A stretch of 64,000 bases of DNA from Heterodera schachtii (Eukaryota; Nematoda; Chromadorea; Rhabditida; Heteroderidae), in the NCBI GenBank assembly GCA_023374025.1, contig SIJG01000080.1, positions 262,029 to 326,028 on the forward strand, written 5' to 3'. The notes beneath the pieces were generated by a model that was given only the letters and a program-made list of their open reading frames with translations, searched no databases and was not told the DNA's origin. This document shows, one piece after another, positions 49,676-58,198 of this stretch (position 1 is the first letter of the stretch; every line of letters begins with the position of its first letter). The translations under genes were made by a program, and so were the position numbers.

Positions 49676-52347
49676 TATGTTCAGCATCTATAAATTCATG
49701 TGTTTTTTTAAATAATTGTTTTTATTTTGATTTAGCATAGGTGAAAAATATAAAGATTTTCTTCAAATACTCACTATTACGATAGAGATTTTTATTTGCT
49801 TTATATTCATACAGTAAATTTTTATTAAATCAAAATTGTGAGTACAGTCTTAAGTGATTTTTGAACGTTGTACAATTTCAGCTGTTAAAGATTTTTTGGT
49901 GAAAATATGCAATGGATGAAAATCTACAAATTTTCCACCCGGCTCCTAAAAAGCTTTATATCTTACAAAAATTGGATCAAAATCGCAAAATTTGTACTTT
50001 TTGGACAAAATCTGTTAGCAAAATTGCATTAAAATTTAAAATATGTACAGAAAAATTTGAATATATTAAATAAAATTATTGAGCAATCTTTTTTGTTTTA
50101 TAACTATCAGATAAATTTAAATAAATTCGTTAAGTTCTAAAAAAGAAAATATGTTTTAATAATGGCAAAAGGTTCCAAGTTTAATGGTGTATTTTTTTAA
50201 ATAGCTGCTTTTTAATTTAGTGTCCAACTTCCAAAATAATTTTTTTAGTGGCAAAGCTCCAAAATAGTTATCCTAGTGATGAATAGTGGCGTTTAAACGA
50301 AGCAATTAAGGGCAGCAGCATTTAGTCAACGGAGGACAAAAAATTCCTTCATTCCTTTCATCGATTTGGCAATTTTTTGTTTTAGTAACGAAAAACAATG
50401 ACAAATTAAATAAAATAATGAATAGTTGAAAATATTTTTAAACATTTGAATTTAAATTTGATAATTATCAACCAATGACTATACTCAAATAACTTAAAAA
50501 CACAATACTTTTTTAAATACTTAAAAGCAATACCAAATAAATAATGGTAGCTAATAACAATAATATAAATACGATTGTGTATTAATTAATCATCATAAGA
50601 TTCAGTTTATAATGTTATTTTATAATGTTTCGAGGATCCAGTAAGAATGACATTGATGAATGGTGTAAATAATTCTCCTTATTTATCTCAGAGCTGAACA
50701 AAAACAAATTGATGAAATACTTCTTCATCTTAAAAAGAAAAATTTAACTTATACAAAAATATACAAATTTATTAAAGATTTTGATCAAATAATTATTAAT
50801 ATTTATAAAGACAATTTGTTGATTAGATAATGTATGAATTCAGAAAAAAATTTTCTTAAAAATTAATAAATAAAAAATATATAAAATCGTTATTTTTTTT
50901 AATTTTTCCTTATTTATTAGCGCCGGAATTATGAGAATGCATCAACATAATGACTTATTATTATAAATAATGAAAATATAAATAAATTTAAACAAAAATT
51001 CATAAAAATATTTATTCAAATATAAATATTTAACTTTGTTAAACATTGAAAAAAACTTTATTTATTTATCAAAATACAATTATATTTTAGTCTGAACGGC
51101 AAGTTGCCAAAAGTTAACCACATGTATTTTGCCTTAAATTTTATATGAGGAAATATTTCCTGAAGAATAATAAATAAGAATGTTATTAATTAACAATTCA
51201 ATATGAATTCTATTTATATCTATGAAAATTAATTTACTCAACAAATGGAATTGTTATATATAATTTATATGTTAAAAAGCAATATTTCATAAAAAAAATT
51301 AAAAATTAATTAAATGTTGCATCTCATGAGAATTAATGTATTGCTTCATCAATTTAATAACATAAATGTATTGTTAATTTCGTTTTTAATGTAACTCTTT
51401 TTACGAAAAAAATATTAAACCTTACAGTCTGTTGTAAAAAAAAAATCGAATATGAAATTATTAATTAAGATATGGAAATCAAATACACAGAAAAACAAAT
51501 TGAATAAAAAAACTGAAGCTACATAACTATATTCATAAATTTGATAAAGCTCTTGAAGCGGCGATATAATAGTAGGGACCTTGACATGTATTAAATGAAT
51601 GAAGACAAATCTAATAATCTGCATTATAAATTTATTATAATTATATCATTATATACTATTTTGAAGGTCTTGTTTATTAAAATATCTGCAAAAAAATAAT
51701 CAAATTTATATTTTTTTTTCTTCCAATTTTGTTATTATTAGTTTGAAATGAGGAAAATTTAATAGAAAATTTAAAAAACTAAGACAAGTCGTAATAAGTC
51801 AATAAACTTAATTTTAATAATATGTTATTTTTATTTTTAACCAAAAAAATTTATGTTCAGAAGGTCTATTACCCAAGTTGGAAATGAGCTAGAAAATAAA
51901 GAATAAAAATATTTAAAATATTTACTGAAAAAATAAATAACGATATTAAATTAACAACTCATAAGACTTCTATTCATATCTAATAAAAACTTGACTTATT
52001 TAAGTTTTTAAAATATCAAATCTTTTGCGGTTCTTTTTTTCAAAAAATTATTGAAACTTACAGTCTATTATAAAAAAAGATGAATACCATATGAATAAAT
52101 TTTTATCTAATTAATTTCAACAAACTAATTAAACATAATTGCTGACTAAAACATAATTTTTTGCATTTATTTTATTCAAAGTCCTGCAAATTTTTCGCTT
52201 TTTTAAATAAAATTTTAAAACCTCAGAAAAGTGATAATTTTTTAATTAACAAGATTGCTATTTTAAATTTAACATATCTTCTATGAAGCCATCATGTAGT
52301 TGCAAATTTATTGATACGATTTCGCACAGTCCGATTATTGATATGTC
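49676..52347. other. AT-rich DNA left of the Maverick, no gene seen
   Basis: No supported gene. Frames such as 51415-51624 on the minus strand are AT-driven. The composition changes sharply at about 52,348, where the transposon begins. Confidence 0.45.
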
Positions 52348-52670
52348 AGTAGTATATGACCCCGAAAGCGAGCGGGTTCCGAGCGGGTGTTTACCGCACA
52401 AACCCGTGCCTATGAGAGGGGTGGAACCTTTTGAAGATGCCGCCCGCTCACATCCTCAGCCTATGGGAGGGTGTTCTTTGAACTCTACCGCCTTGTGGAT
52501 TTTAATTTACCCAAAACCGTGCGGTATTTTTTTTAAGGGCGCAGCCCTTTGAAGTTTCCGTCCGATCACAATCCCGAGCCTATGAGAGGGGGTTCTTTGA
52601 AGTCTGCCGCCTTGTGGATTTCCCCAAATCCGTGCGGGTGTTTTTTTTTCACCCGCGCCGCGCAGCGCCG
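52348..52670. repeat. Left terminal region with subterminal repeats
   Basis: A GC-rich block with three degenerate direct repeats, each starting CCTATGRGAGGG (52409, 52460, 52579). The second and third continue with GTTCTTTGAA, a (C/G)CCGCCTTGTGGATT word, and a CCGTGCGGTAT or CCGTGCGGGTG word before a T run. It is the expected place for the left terminal inverted repeat and probably the polymerase start site for protein-primed replication. Exact TIR length cannot be judged without the right end. Confidence 0.55.
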
Positions 52671-52690
52671 CGGTAGGTCATCAATCATCC

Positions 52691-52712
52691 ACCTGTCACA
52701 AATGTGACAGGT
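52691..52712. promoter_or_regulatory. 22-bp perfect palindrome in the subterminal region
   Basis: ACCTGTCACA and TGTGACAGGT flank a central AA with no mismatch. The TGACAG core on each strand resembles TALE-homeodomain (MEIS/TGIF-type) sites, but any dimeric DNA-binding protein could be the reader. It lies between the terminal block and the end of the TBP gene. Confidence 0.4.
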
Positions 52713-52928
52713 ATTGAAATTTGAATTCGTTAAAAAGGTGCTATTTTTAAAGTACCCAAACTCGTGCGGTTCGCGCAAAAAAAAAATCGATAATTACACC
52801 GCCCCCACCCTCCCCGCAGGTGCCTCGCCCGCCCGCGCCACGCAATCAATAATTACCAAATTAATCGATATTAATAAAATGAATTTAGAATCATAAATTG
52901 GGGGACCATCTCAATAAATGAAACATAT
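52713..52928. other. Spacer between terminal region and TBP gene
   Basis: A non-coding spacer with a C-rich patch (about 52799-52845) followed by AT-rich sequence. It would be the 3' flank of the minus-strand TBP gene. Confidence 0.4.
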
Positions 52929-53477
52929 TTATCGTCTCCCTAACTTCTTTTGTGCCATTTTCAAATAGGGAAGTATATAATGATACATTTCGTCAATTTC
53001 TGAATTGCTTTTAGTTCCAGTAATTACGACTTTACCGGTCCAGAAAATTAACGAAGTCATGCTTTTACCCCTCTTGAATTTTAATCCGCAAAATATTTCA
53101 GGTTCATAAAAAGCACGACGATTTTTTCGAAATTCGTTCAGTTCAATTTCATGACCGAATTTAAAGGTCGAAACAATATTTTCAACAGAGTGTCCGGTGT
53201 AAGAAGCCCCCGGACACCCCGAATCCTTAATTATTTCTATAAAAAGTTTTATAGCATTTTCACAGTCTATCAGACTTTTCGTCCCCAGGCATATCATTTT
53301 CCCGGATTCCCATAATAATGCGGTGGCTTTAATGGGGGTTGCACATTTGATAACCGCGGCATTGAATTTTCTAGGGTTATACTTAAATTGGCATTCGGTG
53401 ATCGTCAGAGAGTTTAGTTTAATCCCGGTACCGAGATTAGCGAGAGCAATTATATTTACGACAATCGGTTTTTGCAT
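52929..53477 (-). CDS. TATA-binding protein (TBP) homologue
   Basis: The product (182 residues) is almost exactly the TBP core: two imperfect direct repeats, about residues 5-85 and 96-175. TBP binds the TATA minor groove and nucleates RNA polymerase pre-initiation complexes. Repeat 1 shows NIIALANLGTGIKL, YNPRKFNAAVIK and TALLWESGKMICLGTKS. Repeat 2 shows NIVSTFKFGHEIEL, YEPEIFCGLKF and TSLIFWTGKVVITGTKS. Three of the four DNA-kinking phenylalanines are kept (F38, F129, F145) and the fourth is Trp (W56). There is no N-terminal extension. I start at the ATG at 53477; an upstream TTG in frame would add six residues. The gene is intact, diverges from the zinc-miniprotein gene, and shares its promoter region. 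TBPs are known in large DNA viruses; I do not know of one in a Maverick. The sequence is very diverged from a typical animal TBP, so a recent host copy is unlikely. Confidence 0.9.
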   Translation of the reverse strand: MQKPIVVNIIALANLGTGIKLNSLTITECQFKYNPRKFNAAVIKCATPIKATALLWESGKMICLGTKSLIDCENAIKLFIEIIKDSGCPGASYTGHSVENIVSTFKFGHEIELNEFRKNRRAFYEPEIFCGLKFKRGKSMTSLIFWTGKVVITGTKSNSEIDEMYHYILPYLKMAQKKLGRR

Positions 53478-53568
53478 TTTGATACAATGTACCAATCAAA
53501 TAGCCTTTTCACCCCCTTTATATACCCTCTCTATAAATAGCAACCAAAAATAAAATTAAATTAAAAAA
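53478..53568. promoter_or_regulatory. Divergent promoter, TBP gene / Cys-His gene
   Basis: A 91-bp intergenic region with TATATAAA on the minus strand (53524 to 53517, 47 nt before the TBP ATG) and TATAAATA on the plus strand (53532-53539, 37 nt before the downstream ATG). An A-rich leader directly precedes the plus-strand ATG. The arrangement suggests coordinated expression. Confidence 0.6.
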
Positions 53569-53748
53569 ATGAACTGCCCGCATAAAATTAAGTGTTGTCA
53601 TTACTGTCCCTGTCATTACGAAATTTGTAAGAGATGTAAAATGCACAGTCTTTTGCATTTTGGTACATCATTTTTAGATAATTTCTGGCTATGCCCCAAA
53701 TGCGCGAAACATGTTCCATATGAAAATATAAATAGCTCAAATAAATAA
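53569..53748 (+). CDS. Cys/His-rich zinc-binding miniprotein
   Basis: The ORF encodes 59 residues with 9 Cys and 6 His, all but the last few in a pattern suggesting one or two zinc sites: closely spaced CCHYCPCHYEICKRC (residues 9-23), and CPKC (42-45) followed by a His at 48. It may be a small zinc ribbon or treble-clef protein acting on nucleic acid or protein, but I do not recognise a family. A TATA box sits 37 nt upstream and the ATPase gene follows after 12 nt; the ATPase TATA box overlaps the last codons of this gene. The unusual composition for an AT-rich genome, the in-frame start after an A-rich leader, and the position in the gene block support a real gene. Confidence 0.65.
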   Translation: MNCPHKIKCCHYCPCHYEICKRCKMHSLLHFGTSFLDNFWLCPKCAKHVPYENINSSNK

Positions 53749-53760
53749 GAGGCATTAAAA
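53727..53760 (+). promoter_or_regulatory. TATA box and leader of ATPase gene
   Basis: TATAAATA at 53727-53734 lies 34 nt before the ATG. The leader ends GCATTAAAA directly before the ATG. Confidence 0.55.
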
Positions 53761-54375
53761 ATGTTTCGCGGTCCGTTCACACTAATTCTCTCGGGGGCTA
53801 CCGGGAGTGGTAAGACCCGTTGGCTATTACGGTTTTTAAAACATCATAAGAATCTAATTGAACCATCACCAGTAAAAATTCTTTATTGTTATGGTGAGAT
53901 AAATGATAGTATTTTAAGATTAATCGGGGAGGGCATTGAGACTTTTAACGGGATTCCTGACATGAATAAGATTAAAGAGCAGGAAAAACCCCTGTTACTG
54001 ATACTTGACGATTTAATGCTTAACATGCAGAATACTTTCCTCGATCTACTCTTTACCAGGGGTTCCCATAATTGGAACGTAAGCGTAATTTTTGTAACAC
54101 AGAGTCTCTATGGTCGGGACATTAAAACCGCAAGAGCGAACGCCCATTATCTGGTTTTAATGCGCAACCCTTCTGGACAATTACAAGTGAGAACACTGGG
54201 GTCACAACTGTTCCCAAAAAGACTGAATTATTTCATGGATGCATATCATGATGCTACCAATAATCAATTTAGTTATCTCATGATTAACATGCATCCAAAT
54301 TCTGATGAGGAATTCAGATTATGTAGCAAAATTTTTCCAGATGAGACTTTGGAAATTTATTTACCAATTGAATAG
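53761..54375 (+). CDS. ATP: Packaging ATPase (A32/FtsK-HerA type)
   Basis: The 204-residue protein has a Walker A motif GATGSGKT (residues 12-19), a Walker B LLLILDD (78-84) and a downstream sensor-like TQ in SVIFVTQS (108-115), the arrangement of the A32-like viral genome-packaging ATPases of the FtsK/HerA superfamily. The family pumps double-stranded DNA into the capsid using ATP. The length is normal for a Polinton ATPase. The ORF is intact. It has its own TATA box and is followed by the small basic gene, which also has a TATA box. A recognisable packaging motor beside capsid genes supports the view that Mavericks can form virions. Confidence 0.93.
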   Translation: MFRGPFTLILSGATGSGKTRWLLRFLKHHKNLIEPSPVKILYCYGEINDSILRLIGEGIETFNGIPDMNKIKEQEKPLLLILDDLMLNMQNTFLDLLFTRGSHNWNVSVIFVTQSLYGRDIKTARANAHYLVLMRNPSGQLQVRTLGSQLFPKRLNYFMDAYHDATNNQFSYLMINMHPNSDEEFRLCSKIFPDETLEIYLPIE

Positions 54376-54407
54376 TATATAAGGATAGGAAATTAAATAA
54401 AATTAAA
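54376..54407 (+). promoter_or_regulatory. TATA box and leader of the small basic gene
   Basis: TATATAAG at 54376-54383, 32 nt before the ATG at 54408. The leader ends AAAATTAAA directly before the ATG. Confidence 0.55.
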
Positions 54408-54757
54408 ATGTATAAATTTAGCTCCGAAGTGAAGGAGAATACAGCATTCCTAAAGAAGCTTGCCTCCACCAGATCAGAACAAAAGAAGAACGAATTAATC
54501 GAAAACGCTACAGCTGACCAAATTTTGCAATCGTTGAAATTTGTGCAAATATATTGAGTTTTAGTTTTAAACTCACAAGCAAACAAAAAAGAAGATTGGC
54601 ACAATACGCCGATTTCTATAGAGAAATTGCCAAATCTCGTTCCGAGAAAACGGCAAGAAAAAGGATACAACAGGGTAGTGGTATAGCCCTGGGAGCAGTT
54701 TTGATCCCGGTACTGAGTGTTTTAGCCCAACATTTATTAGAAAAAATAACAACATGA
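54408..54757 (+). CDS. Small basic protein with hydrophobic tail (frameshifted)
   Basis: The first frame (54408-54557) encodes 49 residues rich in Lys/Glu, with a helical LKKLASTRSEQKK segment. The second frame (54554-54757, no ATG, only a TTG) encodes a basic helix (SKQKRRLAQYADFYREIAKS) and a hydrophobic C-terminal segment (GIALGAVLIPVLSVLAQHLL). Together they have the layout of a conserved small Maverick protein seen between ATPase and integrase genes in many animals; its function is not known to me. One single-base indel near 54540-54556 separates the parts. Programmed frameshifting is possible but no slippery site stands out. The end overlaps the next ATG by four bases (ATGA). Confidence 0.65.
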
Positions 54758-55560
54758 AATTTGCAAAGAAAATGTTAATGATTCCTGAGGCGGAATATTT
54801 GGCTCTGCGGAGTGTAATGAATAGTGGTGATTATCTCCAAAATGAAAAAGCTAGTCTAGACGCAAAGATATCTCAGAATTTACAAGATCCCGGCATAAGC
54901 GAGGACCTCAAGGCGAAGAGGCACGATTGGCTCTATAAAGAAAGACGTACGGTAAAGGGGATACTTGAAAATAGACCACAGAAGGTGGTGATTGAGAATC
55001 ATGTACCCGGTCCAAACGTTGCACCATATTTGGGCCTCAACACTCAATCCAAAGCACAGGAGACCGATGAACCCCGGAAAATAATTATTCCTAGGAAAAG
55101 ACTTAAAGCGCAAACTCCTGATTCTGAATCAGATAATGACACACTTGAGGAGCTAACTCCGGAACCCCAAACAACACCCACACTCAAAATACCCGTTCCG
55201 ACCAAAGCGTCTATTATCCATCCGACCCTTTTAGATGGTCTTTTTAGGTACGTAAAGGACAACAAAGATTTATTTAAAATTACTGCGGCTGGAAAGGTTC
55301 AGTCGAACATGAATTTACCGATTGAAAACAGTTATTATAGAGATGTTTTGTTGTATCTAGCGGGGAAGAAAGATGAAACGCCGCGCGGTGCAAAATTTCT
55401 CAAAGATCGGTTACTGAAGGATCCAACAGTTAAAGATATAGTTGATAAATCAAAGGTCATGTGGGGACGTGGAAGGAAAAAGGCATTAAAATCTATAAAA
55501 ACACCCGGCATAATGCGAGAGAAGAAACCGTTCAAACCACTAATATGGGCAAGACTGTAG
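54754..55560 (+). CDS. Maverick PX-like basic protein, unknown role
   Basis: 268 residues, intact. The N-terminal third is helical and charged (MIPEAEYLALRSVMNSGDYL). A middle low-complexity segment (about 105-155) is Pro/Thr/Glu-rich. The C-terminal third holds a folded-looking domain (RDVLLYLAGKKDE) followed by a very basic tail (WGRGRKKALKSIK). This layout is that of a conserved Maverick protein of unknown function, likely structural or DNA-associated. It is translationally coupled to the previous gene by an ATGA overlap, and its last 16 bases overlap the integrase start. Confidence 0.6.
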   Translation: MKFAKKMLMIPEAEYLALRSVMNSGDYLQNEKASLDAKISQNLQDPGISEDLKAKRHDWLYKERRTVKGILENRPQKVVIENHVPGPNVAPYLGLNTQSKAQETDEPRKIIIPRKRLKAQTPDSESDNDTLEELTPEPQTTPTLKIPVPTKASIIHPTLLDGLFRYVKDNKDLFKITAAGKVQSNMNLPIENSYYRDVLLYLAGKKDETPRGAKFLKDRLLKDPTVKDIVDKSKVMWGRGRKKALKSIKTPGIMREKKPFKPLIWARL

Positions 55561-56492
55561 AGAAAATTTTATCAAAAATTTATTATAATTTAAAATCTCC
55601 TGCAAGTTTTGCGGGGATTCAAAAAATTTTAAATGAGGCAAAAAAGATTGAGCCGGAAATTACGACCGATGACGTTAATAAATTCCTAGAAAAGCAGAGA
55701 ACATATACGATTCACAAACCCATAAGAAAAAAATTCCCGAGACTAAAGACAATTCCGAGCGGCTTCCACACCGATTGGCAGTGTGATTTATGCATATTTG
55801 ATCAGTTGAAAAAACATAACGACGGTTACAAGTATTTATTGGTCTGCATCGACGTGCTGAGTCGAATGATCTTTGCTTCCCCCGCCAAGTCAAAGAAGAG
55901 CGAGGACATGATCGAGGCTTTTGATCGGGTGTTCAAAAAGTCGAAAATTATCCCGATGAAAATATATAGTGACAGCGGTTTAGAGTTTCAGGCGGGAAAA
56001 ATGAAAAAATATTTTGAGGGAAAATTTATTATCAAAAATGTTATGTATAGTCCCGACCTCCACGCCGGAGTGGTCGAAAGAGCAAATCGGACAATAAAGG
56101 AACGGTTATACCGATACTTTACAAAGATGGACACTCTACGATGGGTCGACGTAATAGATAAAATAGTCACAAACATTAACAACAGTGTGAATAGGACATT
56201 GGGGGTCAAACCGTCTTCAATTACTTTCGAAAATGCCCGTGCGCTCTGGGAAAAATTATATAAGGAGAAGGAAATTAAAATATCGAAAAAATTTAATATT
56301 GGAGATATCGTTCGTATTACCAAGGAAAAGGGTAAATTTGCAAAGGGATATCTCCCAAACTTTACCGAAAAATTATTTAAGATCGTTGTTGTTAATCCGA
56401 CGACACCTGATTCATACAAGATTGAAGATTTTGAAGGAAATTTAATAAAAGGCATATTTTATAACCAGGAATTGGTAAAAACAGATGGATGA
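55545..56492 (+). CDS. INT: Retroviral-type DDE integrase
   Basis: 315 residues. It catalyses insertion of the element's ends into target DNA. The rve core shows DWQCDLCIF with the first catalytic Asp (D81), YSDSGLEF with the second (D143), and GVVERANRT with the catalytic Glu (E178), 35 residues later. The N-terminal region (NLKSPASFAGIQKIL, then RTYTIHKPIRKKFPR) is the typical Maverick form without an obvious HHCC zinc finger. The C-terminal SH3-like part (FNIGDIVRI, GYLPNFTEKLFKI) is also Maverick-typical. I chose the ATG at 55545; a longer frame needs a GTG at 55461. The gene overlaps the previous one by 16 bases and the next by 8. The frame is intact. Confidence 0.95.
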   Translation: MGKTVEKILSKIYYNLKSPASFAGIQKILNEAKKIEPEITTDDVNKFLEKQRTYTIHKPIRKKFPRLKTIPSGFHTDWQCDLCIFDQLKKHNDGYKYLLVCIDVLSRMIFASPAKSKKSEDMIEAFDRVFKKSKIIPMKIYSDSGLEFQAGKMKKYFEGKFIIKNVMYSPDLHAGVVERANRTIKERLYRYFTKMDTLRWVDVIDKIVTNINNSVNRTLGVKPSSITFENARALWEKLYKEKEIKISKKFNIGDIVRITKEKGKFAKGYLPNFTEKLFKIVVVNPTTPDSYKIEDFEGNLIKGIFYNQELVKTDG

Positions 56493-57782
56493 CTTTTACA
56501 TAATACTACCTTCGAACACACCGGGGCAGGGAAACACTACATCAAAATTCACAGTACGACTCCCCGAGACTTTGGAATTGGGCACAAATTGGTCAGTAGC
56601 TCTCTCATCAATTATTTATCCCTACTCATTCACCGCGCTCGGTATAAATGGTCAAGAGTTCATTAAAGTATGGGAAAGTGACAGCAGTGTTCCCACTCAA
56701 GTTTATTTACCGGACATGAGTTTTAAAACCGCCGGGGGTTTGGGAAATAAAATTAACGAAGCATTCACTCATCATTACAAAATCAAAAAACAACGTGGAA
56801 AGAGAGAAGCCAAGGCTGAAGATACCAAAGACTCAAAAATTGATATCGCAAAGAGGGCCGCTGAACGCGCCGGGAGAGATGTAGAAAGACATTTCAATCA
56901 GATCAACAACATATCGAATTCCATCCAAACCCAAATAAACACACTAAGAGAAACAAATCTTCAAATTTTAGAAGAGCCCGATATAAAAATTTGGTTTGAC
57001 AAAATGGTAGAGCTGGGAACCAAAATTCAAGCATCCCGAAATGAACTTAAGTCTTTTCAAGAAGAAGTAGAGAAGGCCAAAAACCTAACATTAGAACATG
57101 TGGCAAAGATTGACATGAAAGAAGCAAAGAAATCAGCCGATGTCGCAAAGGGAATCGCCAAACAGGCAAAGACCAAATATACAGCAACTCTCGAGGAGTA
57201 CAATGATAAATCGGAAAATGGTTTTAGTGGGATTATGGATAGGCTTAACTTGGCGCTTGGTGAGCATTTTAAACGCAAGGATATTGAAAATAGACAAGTA
57301 TCTGAAGCTGAGAAAGGACCACAAAAAAGAGAGAGACTAGCCAATGAAGATGTTCAATTTCATTATGACAGCATTGTTCAAAAATTTATTGTTTATCTTT
57401 CCTCTGCTGTCTCCCACATAGATTTGTCAAAGCACCTCGCCTATGTGCTTGGCTTTAAGAACACAAGGCTATTTCACGCGGAAGAGGCGACTTATATGCC
57501 AGATTTGACAGGCGGCGTTAGGCAGCTATACATTTATGCACCAAATTTAATAGAAACACAATTATCGGCAACCAGATGGCTCCACTCTTAAGAATAGTTA
57601 AAGTCGTCGATGACCCGGGATCGATTAGCGAAGTTATATATAGCACCGAGTACTTTCATCGTCTACAGTCGAAACGAATTTCAGAAATTACAATTGAAAT
57701 TCACACACCATTTGGTGAATTCGTTAAATTTCACTGGGGAAGTTGTATTCTCACATTACATTTTAAGAAAAGTATATTTTAA
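56485..57782 (+). CDS. Minor capsid/penton-like protein, frameshifted
   Basis: The N-terminal part (about 1-97) reads FYIILPSNTPGQGN and later WSVALSSIIYPYSF, the signature of the Maverick minor capsid (penton) family. The C-terminal part has FIVYLSS, HLAYVLGF and PDLTGGVRQLYIYAPNLIE, also of that family, then breaks: a single-base indel near 57560-57576 moves the last ~65 residues (APLLRIVKVVDD to TLHFKK) into another frame. Between the parts, residues about 98-290 are a long charged helical, probably coiled-coil, insertion (for example AKRAAERAGRDVERHF, ADVAKGIAKQAKTKY), which I do not expect in typical members. The protein would sit at the capsid vertices. The assignment rests on motif memory. 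Confidence 0.8.
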
Positions 57783-57784
57783 AA

Positions 57785-58162
57785 ATGACACATGTGTTTT
57801 TTGATCCTGAATCGGTTGATTGGTCATCATTCTTCACTTCTCAACATGGGAGGGGACAGAAACAATACTTTGTCGGAAGCAAGTATCAGCGGGGGTTCGG
57901 TTTCCTCAGTAATGTGGCACGTTTCTTGACCCCTATTGCGAAGAATATTGCCTCGAGTGCGGGACATGAGGGACTCGCTGCGGGGCAGAGAGTTCTGAGC
58001 GACATCGCCCAGGGCCGTGATTTAAGGGATTCCGTCAGGGAGCACTCAAAACAGGGGCTGACTAACCTTACCGATAAGTTACAACAATGTGGGAAAGGAA
58101 AAAGGACTCTGATCACTAATAAGAACCGGAAACGTGTATATGACCAGTTAAGTTTCATCTAA
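57785..58162 (+). CDS. Small basic virion protein
   Basis: 125 residues. It has a short N-terminal region with a basic GSKYQRGFG segment, an amphipathic helix (FLSNVARFLTPIAKNIASSA), a GLAAGQRVLSDIAQGRDLRD segment and a basic C-terminal part (GKGKRTLITNKNRKR). This layout recurs in Mavericks just upstream of the major capsid gene. It is reminiscent of adenovirus internal capsid proteins, which carry amphipathic helices and are processed by the viral protease; that parallel is inference. It begins two nucleotides after the preceding stop and lacks a clear TATA box of its own. Confidence 0.6.
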   Translation: MTHVFFDPESVDWSSFFTSQHGRGQKQYFVGSKYQRGFGFLSNVARFLTPIAKNIASSAGHEGLAAGQRVLSDIAQGRDLRDSVREHSKQGLTNLTDKLQQCGKGKRTLITNKNRKRVYDQLSFI

Positions 58163-58165
58163 AGG

Positions 58166-58198
58166 TATAAATAGAATAAATAACACTAAGAATTAAAA
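58166..58198 (+). promoter_or_regulatory. TATA box and leader of major capsid gene
   Basis: TATAAATA at 58166-58173 starts 33 nt before the ATG; the leader ends AGAATTAAAA directly before it. Same spacing and leader form as the ATPase and small basic genes. Confidence 0.6.

Noticed and set aside
52283..52896. Plus and minus small frames in the terminal region
   Set aside because: They lie across the GC-rich terminal repeats and have no motif or promoter arrangement.
55461..55544. Longer integrase start
   Set aside because: Needs a GTG start and overlaps the preceding gene by 100 bases; the ATG at 55545 gives the family-typical N-terminus.
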